A DNA stretch of 64,000 nt from Emiliania huxleyi CCMP1516 (GCF_000372725.1 NW_005199983.1:28205-92204); one strand, 5' to 3'; positions 38,501 through 49,191 are shown, counted from the first letter of the stretch. Translations and numbers: made by a program. Notes: a model not told the origin generated them from the letters alone.

Positions 38501-40203
38501 AAGAGAAGAGAGAGGAGCGGGACGTCGCCATCCTCGAGGAGCGGGAGCCCTCGCGCCGCCGTGCCGAGGGCCCGTCCCCGACACGCCCTGGAGGTGTGTG
38601 CGAGTAGGAGCCGGAGCACCTCAACTGGTACCACCACGGCTCCCGCTGGCCGGAGCTCTACCGGCACGTCGTCGGCGTCGCGCACACAAACTACCTGCAG
38701 TACAGCCGGCTGCAGTACCCGGGCCTCGAGGGCCAGCTCAAGGAGAGGTGGATGGAGCTCCTCAACGCGGTGGTCTGCGCCGCCTACACGGACGTGGTCG
38801 TCAAGCTCTCCCCGACCCTCGTCGACGTGCCCGGCCACAACCTCGTCTGCAACGTCCACGGCGTGCGAGGCGCACCCTCCTCCTCGCACCCTCCTCCTCG
38901 CGCGCAGGCGGCGGGCCCTGTACACGTCCGTGACGCGTCCACGACACGTCCACGACACGTCCCGCAGGCGAGTTCCTTGCCGTCGGCGCGCAGGCGGCGC
39001 GCAACGCCGGCAGCTTCTTCGACCGCGGCGCCTACTTCCTCGGCAAGGCCCTCTGGACGAAGGGCTACCGCGAGCTTCTCGACGCGCTCGCCGCGCACGG
39101 CCCGGCCGGCGGCGACGCGCCCCTGCCCCCGCTGCACACGTTCGGCTCGGGCCCCGACGAGGCTGCGATCCGGTCCGAGGTGGAGCGGCTCGGCGTCGAC
39201 GTGGTGACGCACGAGGGCATCGACCACGCCCACCCGTCGATGCACGGCTACTCGCTCTTCGTCAACCCGTCGACGTCGGACGTGCTCTGCACCGCCACCG
39301 CCGAGGCGCTCGCCATGGGCAAGAAGGCGCCCCCCCCCCCCCCACCCCCCCCCCCCCACACACACACACCCCATCTCGCCATCCCACCGGCCGCAGGTGC
39401 TCATCCCGGACCACCCGTCCAACCTCTTCTTCAAGCAGTTCTCAAACGCCATCCTCTACGACGACCCGGCGCAGCTCGGCTCCCTCATCAGCGAGGCGCT
39501 CGCGACTCCACCCGCCGCGATGACCAAGATGGAGCAGTACGCCCTCTCGTGGGAGGCGCTCCCTAGACACTGCCGAGACACCTCCTAGACACCTCCTCCT
39601 AGACACTGCCGAGACACTGCCGAGACACTGCCGAGACACTGCCGGAGAGTCGGAGCAGCAGGCACACCTCTACCCGCCCCCCTGTTTCGCTCGCTGCTCG
39701 CGCGCTCTCCCAGGCGGCGACAGAGCGCCTCCCCATGCTCCCCATATCTCCCCATATCTCCCCATATCTCCCCATATCTCCCCATATCTCCCCATATCTC
39801 CCAGGCGGCGACAGAGCGCCTCCTCGACGCGGCGGCGCTGCCCGCCGGCACGCGCAGACCAAAGGAGCGGCCGCTGCACTCGCTCGCCTATGGCGTGCAC
39901 TACACGATGGGCACGCAGCCGCTCTGCGACGTGCTCCGCGTCGCCAGCGGCGTGCGTCCCGTCTTCTCGGTTGAGGAGCGGCTCAGGGCGGCCGTTGGGC
40001 TCGCCACCGGAGATCGGGGCGACAGCGACGGGGAGAAGGGCGTCGTCGAGGTCGGCAGCAGCGGCGGTGGCGGTGGTGGCGGCGGCGGCAGCAGCAGTAG
40101 CGTTGGCGAGACATTCGGCGGCGAGAGCGGCAGGAGTCGCGGGGAGCAGCAACCCTCAGCAGACGGCTCCACTGACGGCGCGAACAGGTGGAGAGCGCGC
40201 TAG
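35054..40203 (+). CDS. DGD1: Digalactosyldiacylglycerol synthase, plastid-targeted, with N-terminal coiled-coil extension
   Basis: GT4-family galactosyltransferase making DGDG from MGDG at the plastid envelope. Leader [20 protein letters not shown] has an AFAP motif. N-terminal exons encode a helical extension as in plant DGD1 ([85 protein letters not shown]). The catalytic part is unmistakable: [140 protein letters not shown]. Solved catalytic exons: ?-37719, 37791-37921, 38042-38252, 38608-38860, 38968-39326, 39397-39555, 39805-40203. Introns are mostly GC-AG; one is GT (37922) and one apparently GA (38253). Confidence 0.9.
36598..36893. repeat. 11-bp tandem repeat, GAGAGCTGGCA / GAGAGGTGGCA
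   Basis: About 27 units with a two-state G/C variant, lying between helical exons of the DGDG synthase N-terminal extension, so probably intronic. Both strands are open because 11-mers cycle the frame; the [16 protein letters not shown] ORFs are artefacts. Confidence 0.9.
37380..37459. repeat. 17-bp exon-end duplication flanking an AT-rich intron core
   Basis: TGCCTCTCGTGCGCAGG occurs at 37380-37396 and 37443-37459. Between them is a run of ATAATATAATATA. The predicted GC-AG intron uses the CAG of both copies, so here the upstream exon end is copied at the 3' end of the intron. Confidence 0.8.
38226..38560. repeat. ~95-bp tandem repeat carrying a copy of an exon end
   Basis: GCGGGACGTCGCCATCCTCG, the codons for RDVAILE at the end of the DGDG-synthase exon, recurs at about 38231, 38325, 38421 and 38517. 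The copies are separated by AGAGACGAGACGAGAAGA-type spacers. The true 3' exon begins at 38608. Confidence 0.9.
39712..39828. repeat. Exon-start duplication around CCCCATATCTC repeats
   Basis: CCCAGGCGGCGACAGAGCGC is present at 39710 and again at 39800, the second being the real acceptor and exon start ([11 protein letters not shown]). Between them are seven units of the 11-mer CCCCATATCTC. Confidence 0.85.
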
Positions 40204-40463
40204 TCCGCGGGATGGATGGGGACAAAGCATGTGCCCGAGGGTGGAAGACACGCGACACGTCCAGCCGTCCACCCGTCCCCCCCCACATTTTAAGGTGAGT
40301 ACCTGTTGTGTTACCCGTCATGTGCCGCGTCTTGGCCACGCGTGCGTTGTAGCGTTACGCTTCCGTCTACTTGTTTAGAGAGCCGTGTCTTCTGAGTCGT
40401 CTCTCCTTCGCCTCTCTCTGAGAGAAGTCCCGGCCCCTTTTCGGCGTTTCGAAGCGGCCCCAT
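40204..40463. other. 3' flank of DGDG synthase
   Basis: Stop and presumed 3' UTR, then unique sequence up to the LINE insertion. No gene. Confidence 0.4.
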
Positions 40464-40624
40464 GACTGCGAAGAGAGATAGGAAGAGGCAGACTCCCTAG
40501 GGTGGGCGACGGCTAGCGCACCACACACCTCTCCTTACGCTATACGCAGTAAAATCCCTGTGTATCGTGGTGGCGGCGTGCCGTCCTCCCATCCCTCCCT
40601 TGGGTTGTCTGTTTTCTTTCTTTT
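40464..40624 (+). mobile_element. 5'-truncated LINE-like 3' end with 12-bp target duplication
   Basis: 161-bp copy of the TTTC-tailed family (GAAGAGAGATAGGAAGAGGC ... TTTTCTTTCTTTT), exactly flanked by AAGCGGCCCCAT at 40452-40463 and 40625-40636. It shows the short 3'-end retention and target-site duplication expected of target-primed reverse transcription. Confidence 0.88.
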
Positions 40625-40744
40625 AAGCGGCCCCATTTTAGGATAGCCATTACTGACACCGCCCCCAGCGGCCATGCCCGCGCGGCGCCCCGATCCCCGC
40701 GGCCCCCGCGCGCCCGCGGGCTTATACCCGGCCGGGACGCTGGG

Positions 40745-40770
40745 GAAATAAATAAATAAAACGGACACCT
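40745..40770 (-). mobile_element. Remnant of element A tail
   Basis: AAATAAATAAATAAAACGGACA matches the reverse complement of the element A 3' end (TGTCCGTTGTATTTATTT). Only the tail is retained. Confidence 0.5.
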
Positions 40771-41182
40771 CTACTAGGAGATGGTAAAAAGGAATCCCGG
40801 TGCGTTCTTTGTGCAGGGTTCTTTGTGGGTTGCTGGTCGTGACTAGCCAGGGGGAGAACTCTCTCTAATAGAGCCGATAGAGCCGTATCTCGGAGTAAGT
40901 CTCTCGGACCCTTCCACATGGTCCCTCGGGTCCCTGCTGCTCCTAATCTCTTTGTACATCCTCCTGCTGATCTCATCTGGAGCGCTCCTTTTCTTTACCT
41001 CGACTCCGGCTTCAGATGAGTTTACCTTTACCTCTCCCCTCCAAGTCCAGCCCTACCTCTCTACCTGCGATCTACCTGCGCCACGGCCCTCCGTGCACGT
41101 GCGGGAAAGTCGCTCTGACGCTCCTACATTCCGCTATCCTCACACAGCCCGCACACCCCATGGTAGCGAACCTCAGTCCCAT
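40771..41182. other. Intergenic, no gene seen
   Basis: TACCTCTACCTGCG-like low-complexity segments (41020-41080) resemble 24505-24585. Probably the 3' flank of the hydrolase gene. Confidence 0.35.
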
Positions 41183-42283
41183 CTAGCCCCTTGACCAAGC
41201 ACGGCCATGCGGCTGCCAGTTGGCGCCAGCCCACGCCTCGCACAACCCGGTCCAGTTGCCAATGTCGCGCCCCGTAAACTTCATCGCAAGGCCAAGCCCG
41301 TGCTTGAGCCCTGCGCCGCGGAAGATGTGCGCCTCGACCGCGCCCCCGCGCGAGCGGAGCGCAGCCGCCAGCCGCTCGGTGTTTTGGAACGGCACGATGT
41401 CGTCACTCTCAGTGTGCCACAAGAAGAAGGGCGGGGGCGGCGACGAGGCCGGCCGGCGCAGCGCGAGATCATCGAGGGAGACGTCGTCCTCGGCCGTGCG
41501 CGGCAACGACTTGCCTAGATCGGGTCCAAGCAGCACCGCGAAGGAGCCATGGTGGCGGAGCGGTCTCGGCTGGCCGCGCGCAGCCTCGCCGACGCAGGCA
41601 TAGGTGGAGCACTTGCAGAAGGGGTGGCGTCCGACCGCGCAATCGACTGTGTCATTGTGCGCACTGACCAGCGGGTAGGCAAGGATTGCGGCGTCGGGCC
41701 GCGCGGAGAACGCCGCCGCGCGGTCGCCCTTGGCGCTCAACAGCTTGTCGACCTCCCCGCCCTCGGCGGCGTCCCACGCAAGGCTCACATGCCCAGCGAC
41801 GTGCCCGCCAGCGCTAAAGCCAAGCACGCCGATCCTTGGCGCGACGCGCCACGCGGCCGCGTGCAGCCGTACCAGCTGCACAGCGCGCCGTGCATCAAGC
41901 AGCGGCGCTGGGTGGCGGCGCATCGTGCGGTACTCGACAACAACGCAGTGGACTCCGGCGAGGTTGAGCCAGTTGCAGGCTCGCCTGCCCTCGGCCTGGA
42001 CTGTGAGGCTGACGTAGCCACCACCCGGGAACACTAGCACCAGTGGAAGCTCCACGTCTGGGCCCAGCCCGAGCCGGGCGCGCATCGGCTGCGGCACGAG
42101 AAAGGGCGTCAACTGCGGGTCCTTTAGCTGGCGCTTTCGACGCGCATAGTCGCGGGGCCCCACATTGTTGATGCTCGCCGAGACGGAGTCAAAGTAGACG
42201 TCGGCCGGTGGGTCGTCCGGCCACAGCCGAAGCGGCGGCATGCTCTTGAGACGGAGAGGCGAGTAGGTGGCTGGCATGTTCAA
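41183..42283 (-). CDS. Alpha/beta-hydrolase, acetylesterase/lipase-like
   Basis: Single-exon, 366 residues. Oxyanion-hole motif VLVFPGGGYVSLT, nucleophile elbow GFSAGGH, the acid in HTESDDIVPF and the histidine in GLKHGLGL complete a Ser-Asp-His triad in family order. The length and the GGGY/GFSAGG pair match the BD-FAE/xylan-acetylesterase-like branch of esterases. An N-terminal signal is not obvious. The substrate, probably an acylated carbohydrate or other ester, is inferred only. Confidence 0.85.
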   Translation of the reverse strand: MNMPATYSPLRLKSMPPLRLWPDDPPADVYFDSVSASINNVGPRDYARRKRQLKDPQLTPFLVPQPMRARLGLGPDVELPLVLVFPGGGYVSLTVQAEGRRACNWLNLAGVHCVVVEYRTMRRHPAPLLDARRAVQLVRLHAAAWRVAPRIGVLGFSAGGHVAGHVSLAWDAAEGGEVDKLLSAKGDRAAAFSARPDAAILAYPLVSAHNDTVDCAVGRHPFCKCSTYACVGEAARGQPRPLRHHGSFAVLLGPDLGKSLPRTAEDDVSLDDLALRRPASSPPPPFFLWHTESDDIVPFQNTERLAAALRSRGGAVEAHIFRGAGLKHGLGLAMKFTGRDIGNWTGLCEAWAGANWQPHGRAWSRG

Positions 42284-42628
42284 CGTGCCGATAGCGTAGG
42301 GGGCAGCGCGGCAGCGGGCTCAACGAAGAGCAAACTTGGCGTGACACTTCTTCAAACCCTCTGTAATAATCCACTTGGCCCGGGAACAAACCCAGGCCCG
42401 AGCCCTTCCTCTTTCCTCTCTCTTTGGCTCGCGCCAGGGCACTCTCTTTGCAAGTTTGCATCTTCCTTACTTGCGAAAGAAGACGTTGTGCCCGCATTTA
42501 TTGAATTGCCGGTTGAGGTGCGAGCCCTGGAGGCCCTGGGATTCACACCTTGAGCAAATTTCGAACCGGCGGGAAACCTTTCGTTCCCCTTTTAAACTCC
42601 GGCTCTCGCCGTCGGAACATCCCGCCCA
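42284..42628. other. Divergent intergenic region
   Basis: Separates the start codons of the hydrolase (minus) and the proline-rich protein (plus), so it probably holds both promoters. No ORF of note. Confidence 0.4.
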
Positions 42629-44789
42629 ATGCGCGCCGGCATCCTAGCCCTGGTCGTTGCTCCGCTGACTGTTGCTGCAGAGCCGTCGCCACCACCGCCG
42701 TCGCCGCCGCCGCCCTCCCCCCCCCCTCCGCAGCCCCCCTATCCTCCTCCTCCTCATCCACCGCCGCCTTCACCACCGCCGCCTTCCCAGCCAACAGAGG
42801 CGCCGCCGTTGCCACCCCCACCGTCCCCACCTCCCTCAGACCCTCCGGATGCCTCGCCCTCCCCGCCGCCTCCCTCCGCCTCGCCCTCCCCGCCGCCTCC
42901 CTCCACCTCACCCTCCCCGCCTCCTCCATCATCACCACTGCCATCGCCATCTCCCTCTGCGCCGCCGTCGCCACCCCGCGATCCCGGCGTCAGAGATTCA
43001 CCATCACCACCGCCTCCCTCGCCACCGCCTCCGCAGCCGCCCTATCCTCCTCCTCCTCATCCACCGCCGCCTTCACCGCCGCCGCCTTCCCAGCCTACAG
43101 AGGCACCGCCGTTGCCACCCCCACCCTCCCCACCTCCCTCAGGACCCGATGCCTCTGTGTCTCCTCTTCCGCCATCGGCACCTCCCTCCACCTCGCCCTC
43201 CCCGCCGCCTCCCTCCGCCTCGCCCTCCCCGCCGCCTCCCTCCGCCTCGCCCTCCCCGCCGCCTCCCTCCACCTCACCCTCCCCGCCTCCATTGCCGCCA
43301 ACCCTGCCGCCTCCACCGCCGCTTTCGCCACCCAATTTTTGTGACGGAGATGAAATGAAGCTTGCGGCCGACATCCCAACGGCAGCTCCTCACGCCAATG
43401 TCATCTTTGTCAATTGCATTCCCAACAACTTGACTGCAGGGGACTTCATCGAGATCAATAACACCGTGTACCAAATAGAGTCGTTGGAAATCATACTTGA
43501 GATTGTCACTAGTCGCCGCTTGCTTGAGACTGTCGTCGTTGCTGGTATCCCGGATGGCTCGGTTGCGATTAAGCTCACGGCGGACGTGACCGAACCCGCG
43601 GGACAGGGGGTGGCCGTGACCACCGTGACAGCGCCTCCGTCGCCCCCGTCCCAACCCCCTCTCTTGCCGCCGCCTCCGGCCGGTCCGGGCGGAGTCGACA
43701 AAGATCCGTAATGGCCCTAGATGCCCGCTGCCGTGAGACTGGGAGCCATCTCGTCCCGCTCCTACCTAGCTCCTACCCTCTCTCCTTGTCGCAGGCATCT
43801 TCACTTTGCGCACGGCGGCCGCGCAGACTTCCGCGGCGAGGACGGCCGCTACTACAGCTTTTTCTCCGCACCCAATCTTGCTGTCAACGTCAAGACGGAG
43901 GACGCCGTGTTCGAAATGCACAGGAAGCTCGGGCACACCCTGACCGTGCACGGAAGCTTCATCACCGAGGTGTGTGCTCAGCAGCCCGCGCTTCCTTGGC
44001 GCCCTACTCACCCAATTGCACTGCCACCCCAAAGGTGCACGTGGTAGCGCGCGTTGGGACCGATCGCCAGCTGGCACGCGCCTCGTTTTGGGCGTCTGAG
44101 CTGGGACCGAGCAATTGGGGGTGAACGCCCCCTCCCCCTGCTCCGTCCCTCTGCACACTGGCGCGCTCAAGTCTCTCGATTACGGCCTTTGGGCTTGCTC
44201 AGGTGGAGGATTGTCAACGGATCGTGCGGCAACGCTTCGACGAGTCCCCGCTTCAAGCTGGGCCCGGGCGGCCGTCGGAAATGCGGTGAGCTGTCCATTG
44301 AGGTGTGCCCCTTGCGCATTGCGCAGCGACCTCCCAGCCCCACCCCGTCCGACGCCCGTCCCTGCACTTACGCAGGTCGACATGGCGAGTGCTTATTTTT
44401 CTCTGCCCCGATGGAGCCTTCATGTCCGTGGCAATCATGTGTACGGCCACATTTCCGGCCCTCTACACAGATTGGACGTCTCATTTCACGCGAAGGACAA
44501 CGCGGCCTCGCGGTCCCTCCCGCATGGCCTTGTCGGCCAGTCGTTCTCCTCGACAGCTTCCCGCTGGGGCAACGTCGACGAGTACCCAGCTGAGGGCCAC
44601 TTCACCACCGCTGCTATGGCTGAGGGTGCAATCGAGGGCGAGGCCGCCATGTACGAGGTGGCCGCTGCAGACGCCACGTCGTTTGCCTTCTCGCGCTTCG
44701 ATGCGCAAGAGATCACTGGCCCGGTTGACTTGCGACTTGCCAGCGCCGTTGACGCCACGTCCACGGATGAGGCGTTTACCAGCACATAG
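42629..44789 (+). CDS. Secreted Pro-rich (SPPPP) wall-type protein with a GDPH-like domain
   Basis: 617 residues from exons 42629-43707, 43795-43969, 44035-44120, 44203-44302 and 44376-44789; every junction closes in phase and all four introns are GT-AG. Signal peptide MRAGILALVVAPLTVAA, then about 200 residues of SPPPP repeats (hydroxyproline-rich/pherophorin style, with an internal duplication), then CDGDEMKLAADIPTAAPH. A von-Willebrand-D-like module follows: DPHLHFAHGGRADFRGEDG, LTVHGSFITEVHVVARVG, SFWASELGPSNWGWRIVNG, VRGNHVYGHISGPLHRLDVS, SLPHGLVGQSF. Likely extracellular matrix or scale-associated. It uses only canonical splice sites, unlike its neighbours. Confidence 0.85.
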
Positions 44790-45259
44790 GTCATAGCATA
44801 TAGTACACAGATACTGTGTGCTCTCAGATGCCTTGCTCCTCTAAAGTGCTTCGCCTTTTAACGAAGTTGAGATGCTCTGTACCCCGTGTGTGGTTGTCTA
44901 TTGTGCTCAGCGTCTTGTCTCTGACGTACATACCTCGGCGCTCGGGTACCCCCTGGAGCTGGACGATAGTCGACGTACTACACGACTCTCTCTCTCACAC
45001 AACACACACTCTCAAAACAACACCGATCCGCAGCAGCGCGCCGGTATTACATGTACTCATGGCGATCGAGGCACGTCAACGTCGAGGAATCGCCTATGAG
45101 AGCTGTGCTGCACAACAGTGCATGTGTCTGTAGGTCTATGCACATGCACATGCGGACATGGACATGGACATGCACATGCACATGCACATGCACATGCACA
45201 TGCACATGCATGCGCATGTGATGGAGAAGGGAACATCATGCTCGGAGAAGGAGGTCGCT
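44790..45259. other. Intergenic with (ACATGC)n microsatellite
   Basis: 44790-45120 is the 3' flank without a gene. 45137-45215 is a hexamer/dinucleotide microsatellite of CACATG units. Then comes the 3' end of the next minus-strand gene. Confidence 0.6.
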
Positions 45260-46460
45260 TCAGCAACTGGCGGCGACACAGCGATCGACCAAGAGTCCTG
45301 AGCCGTCTTCATTCAGCAGGAGCGCAGAGGCGAGGGCTTCCTGCTGCTTGATGTCCACTTGGATGCGCGCCGGCGGCGTGGGTGTGCCGGGGCCGCTCAG
45401 GGCGAGGTGGATCGAGCCGAGGCCGTCGAAAGCGTCCGTCGAAGTCGACAGCAAGACTGTGAAGCAAAGTAGCGCGAACCACTCGCAAATCGCACCGAAC
45501 GACTCAGCTGTGCCATTCGCAGAGAGCTGGACTACCAAATGCGGGGCCAGCGCGTGAGAGCCAATCGAAGCAGCGGCAGCGAGACAAGCGGCAGCGGCAA
45601 AAGCGTTCGTCGACGCCTTGGCGCTCGACGCCGACCAGATCGCATCAAGGACAAAGTAGACGAGGTGGAGCCTAACGCAGCCGGGACGATGAGAGAGGAA
45701 GCGGGAAGTAGGCGTCGGGCTGCGGGCGGCGTCCCACCCAAAAAAGGCACTCGCGGCGAACGAGTGGAGATTAAAGTCCTCGTCGACGTTGCAGGCGCCT
45801 GGTTATACAGCGTGACGTTGCGTGACTGGAGGCGGGACTCCACCCCCGCGCTCGTTCGCCGCAGCACAGGGCGCGCCAACGACGGCAAGGCCGAAGAGGC
45901 CTACGCGGCACGGACGGTGGGTGAGAGTCGCGCCTTCCATGACTGGGACTCGAGGCGCGCAAGCCGGCGAGAGAGATGGCATGCAGCAGCGCGTTGAGGT
46001 AGAGGCCGAAGCCACGCAAGGTGCGGGCGCGAGCGACGTTGGAGAGGAGAAGATGAGACAGCTGCGATGCGGCAGCGAGCAGGGCGCCCAGGCAGACCAT
46101 GTAGCGGGAGATGATGTTGGAGGGTGGGCTCACCTGCGCTCATGGCCAAGGGGAGGACTTGGGGGAGGCATGCGGAGAAGGCCAGCGGGTGTGAGCAAGT
46201 CACCCACATGTCGCAGAGCGTAGGCCAAGCCTATGGAGGCGCCACGGGAGATGTGGGGACGCGGTACGGCGCGCGTGTGCGTCGAAGAGACCGCGGGGCG
46301 GCCGAGCGAGGGTGGATGGTCCCGTCGGCCCAAGACAGGAGAAACGTTGTCGACACCTAGTCAACCGACGGCTATGTGGCGATCGAAGCGCGCTGCGGCT
46401 GCCGCAGGATGTTCGCAGCACCCACCGTCACAGCTACCATTCGCTGCACAATGCGGACAA
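45260..46460 (-). CDS. Frag1/DRAM/Sfk1-family membrane protein, paralogue 2 (multi-exon)
   Basis: Minus-strand exons recovered by comparison with the intact paralogue at 46661-47320: PTLCDMW|VSPPSNIISRY (aligned with [16 protein letters not shown]; acceptor at 46134), MVCLGALLAAASQLSHLLLS, RVGLFGLAVVGAPCAAANE, NLHSFAASAFFGW (aligned with [12 protein letters not shown]), LVYFVLDAIWSASSAKAS, and the last exon GAICEWFALLCFTVLLSTS to stop 45260. Six hydrophobic segments are expected, as in Frag1/DRAM/Sfk1 proteins (PI4P/GPI-lipid remodelling or autophagy-related). The first exon and most exact junctions are unresolved. Confidence 0.6.
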
Positions 46461-46660
46461 GCCCCTTTTCGCTCCAAGAGGCGAGCGGCGACGGAGTGGA
46501 GGCGGCGGGGCCGGAGAGGGAGGGGAGCGGGCCCTGGCAGAAGGGGAGCGGGCCGTGGCTGCGAAGGTAGCCGAACGAGAAGTCGGGGCAGCAGGCCTGG
46601 ACATGAAGGTCGCACTCTTCTCACCGCGTGGCACTGTGCGCAATCCTTCCACAAGGCAGA

Positions 46661-47320
46661 TCACACCGCAGCGTACATGGGGAAGAAGAGGATCAGAGCC
46701 GCAGCGTCGGACCATTCCAGCAGAGGCACGGCCGGGTTTCGGTCGATCGTGAGAGCCAGATTGCCGGGCAGCCAGCGCGCCTTCGAGACGAGCGAAGCGA
46801 CGGCGAGCAGGCTGAGTCCGACACGCGGCGCTTTTCTGGGCAGACTGCACACGGCTTGCACTGCGTAGATGGTCCCGATGCCGAATGTAAGGATCGCGGC
46901 GATGTTGTGGATGCCCGCAAAGGGACCAACATCGCAAGATGGCACCTTCGAGTCCTCACACACCGCCCCGACCACGCCCATGGTGACGCAGGAGAAGTGA
47001 GTGACCGAGAGAAGAGCGGCCTGGAGGCGCGCGGGAGAGCCTGCGCCGACCCGGGCGTAGTAGAAGGCGGAGTAGACGACGCCGAGACCGGCCGCGACCA
47101 TGGAGAGCGTGAGGCGCGACAGATACGTACCCGGTGGGTAGACCCACGTGTCAGAGATCATTGGAAGGAACACTTGGCACTCGTGTTCACCGACGCATGT
47201 CAAGTATGTGGTCCCGATGCACACAGCCAGAAGCGAAGAGAGTAGCAGCGTGAGGTGCGGCACGCTGAGCGTCAGTAGGCGCTCGGTGGAGAAAGCTGTC
47301 GAGTCGTTGGACGACGGCAT
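46661..47320 (-). CDS. Frag1/DRAM/Sfk1-family membrane protein, paralogue 1
   Basis: Intact single-exon ORF of 219 residues with six membrane segments: [90 protein letters not shown] and [14 protein letters not shown]. The first luminal loop carries the family signature [15 protein letters not shown]. It sits about 200 bp upstream of a diverged, intron-containing paralogue on the same strand, a tandem pair. Divergent from cyclophilin at 47741. Confidence 0.8.
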   Translation of the reverse strand: MPSSNDSTAFSTERLLTLSVPHLTLLLSSLLAVCIGTTYLTCVGEHECQVFLPMISDTWVYPPGTYLSRLTLSMVAAGLGVVYSAFYYARVGAGSPARLQAALLSVTHFSCVTMGVVGAVCEDSKVPSCDVGPFAGIHNIAAILTFGIGTIYAVQAVCSLPRKAPRVGLSLLAVASLVSKARWLPGNLALTIDRNPAVPLLEWSDAAALILFFPMYAAV

Positions 47321-47740
47321 GTTCCCTGTCTGTGTGAGTCAGTGCTACGCGGTGCCGCCCTTGGAGAGGCGAAAGGCCGGTGTGGCCGGCCGTGCCGAAT
47401 TGCAACCAGCAAGGGAGAGCTTGATTGTTTTTTCCGCGGTCTCTTTGGAAAGGAGGTTCAGCTTACCTCTTACCTAAAATCCTTAGGGGGCCGGCTCTGG
47501 CCTGAGTGCCGGCCGGAGCTAAGAAACCACGGCGTGGGGTGGGTGAGGGCTGTGGAAAGGCTTAGAAACGGCGGCGTGCCGCGAAATCCTGTTTTCTTAA
47601 TGCCCGCAACCCACTGTAGTGAGCATAGTAAAATTCTTTGCCCAGCGCTGAGTCAGAAGGCCCCCCCATGTCTCGGCGCAACGACTGTCCCTCGCCTGGA
47701 CTCCACTCCCCACCCTGCGCCTGCCTGCACGCAGGCTATA
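47321..47740. other. Divergent intergenic region
   Basis: Holds the promoters of the Frag1-like gene (minus) and the cyclophilin gene (plus). No gene seen. Confidence 0.4.
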
Positions 47741-48698
47741 ATGTGGGCTGCTCTCTCCACGCTCCTCGCCCTTGGCGCCGGCTCCTCGTCTGGACCAAAG
47801 GTGACGCACAAAGTGTACTTTGACATCACAATCGGTGGTGAGCCGGCTGGGCGGATCGTGATGGGCCTGTACGGCAAGACGGTGCCCAAGACTGTCGAGA
47901 ACTGTGCGCCGGATGCCCGCCTCTCTGCCGCCGCGGTGGCGCTTATGACGCCCCGCCCGCCCCGCCGCCCTGCCGTCAGTCCGCGCCCTCGCGACCGGCG
48001 AGAAGGGGATGGGCAAGAGCGGCAAGCCGCTCGCCTTCAAGGGGTCCAAGTTCCACCGCGTGATCCCCAACTTCATGCTGCAGGGCGGCGACTTCACGCG
48101 TGGCGACGGCACCGGCGGCGAGTCGGTGAGCCTGCGGCCACGCCGGACGCTCGCCACCCGCCCGCTCTACCACCACGCTGGACGCTCTCGCCACCCCCCC
48201 GCTCCGCCCGGCCCACTGCGGACCGGCGTCTGTCCCGTGCTCAGATTTACGGCGAGAAGTTTGCCGACGAGAACTTCAAGCTGAAGCACACCGGCCCGGG
48301 CATCCTCTCGATGGCCAACGCCGGCCCGGGCACCAACGGCTCCCAGTTCTTCATCTGCACCGTCAAGACGGCGTGGCTGGACGGCAAGCACGTCGTCTTT
48401 GGCAAGGCGCACACACGCGCACACGCGCACACGCGCACGCGCCCGTCCCTGTGGCACATGGCAGCGTGGCGCCGTCCCTGTGGCACATGGCAGCGTGGCA
48501 GCGCTGCCCGGGCGTCGCGCTGCGAGAGGTGAGCCGGCCTCTCCTGGTCCCTGCCCCTCGCAGGTGCTCGAGGGTATGGACATCGTCAAGAAGGTCGAGG
48601 GGGTCGGCTCGCCCTCGGGCAAGACGTCCAAGGAGGTTCTCATCGCCGACTCTGGCGAGCTCGAGGTGACCGCCGACGCGCCAGCCGAGGAGCTCTAG
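47741..48698 (+). CDS. Secretory-pathway cyclophilin (peptidyl-prolyl cis-trans isomerase)
   Basis: 201 residues from exons 47741-47903, 47980-48125, 48245-48406 and 48564-48698, all in phase. Signal peptide [18 protein letters not shown]. Cyclophilin core: [40 protein letters not shown] (catalytic Arg and Phe), [20 protein letters not shown] (Gln/Phe pocket), [20 protein letters not shown] (Trp of the cyclosporin site). It resembles ER cyclophilin B but ends APAEEL without a KDEL-type signal. Introns 1-2 have GT donors and the third (48407-48563) has GC and contains a duplicated CCCTGTGGCACATGGCAGCG. Confidence 0.93.
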
Positions 48699-49191
48699 CC
48701 TCTGGTGGTGGCGCGCACCGCCAGCGTCACACTGTGCCTCTGTGCGACGCGGGACAACTCACAGCGCCACGTCACGTCGTGGCGCACACACCGCTTGTGT
48801 TCCTACATCTCTCAAGTCTTATCGAACGAACCGCACAGCCAGCGGGGCGCACACAGCGCCCCAGGCCCCACAGGGTGCCAGGGAGCGAGCGCGCTGAGAG
48901 CCGCGACGCGCGACGTGTCTCGAAAACACAAAACTCTCGCGGCCCGTGTCCGTGTGCGCGTGCGCGGGCTGCGCGCGCCGGGAGGGGGGAGGTCCAGGTC
49001 GCACGGCACAAGCCACAAGGGTCAACGCGGAGGGAGGCGTGGGGGAGGGGCGCGGGGGGGCGGGAGAGACGAGAGTGGAGATCCTTCGTTTTTCTCTTTG
49101 ACTTCGTTGTGTGTGGCGGGCGGTTGATCACATACAAGCTTATTGCACATGAACATGAACATGGCTCACTGGGAAGCGACTCCGAGTACAC
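48699..49191. other. Convergent 3' regions, no gene seen
   Basis: Between the stop codons of cyclophilin (plus) and ribosome recycling factor (minus). G-rich run at 49030-49070. Open frames on both strands lack domains. Confidence 0.4.
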
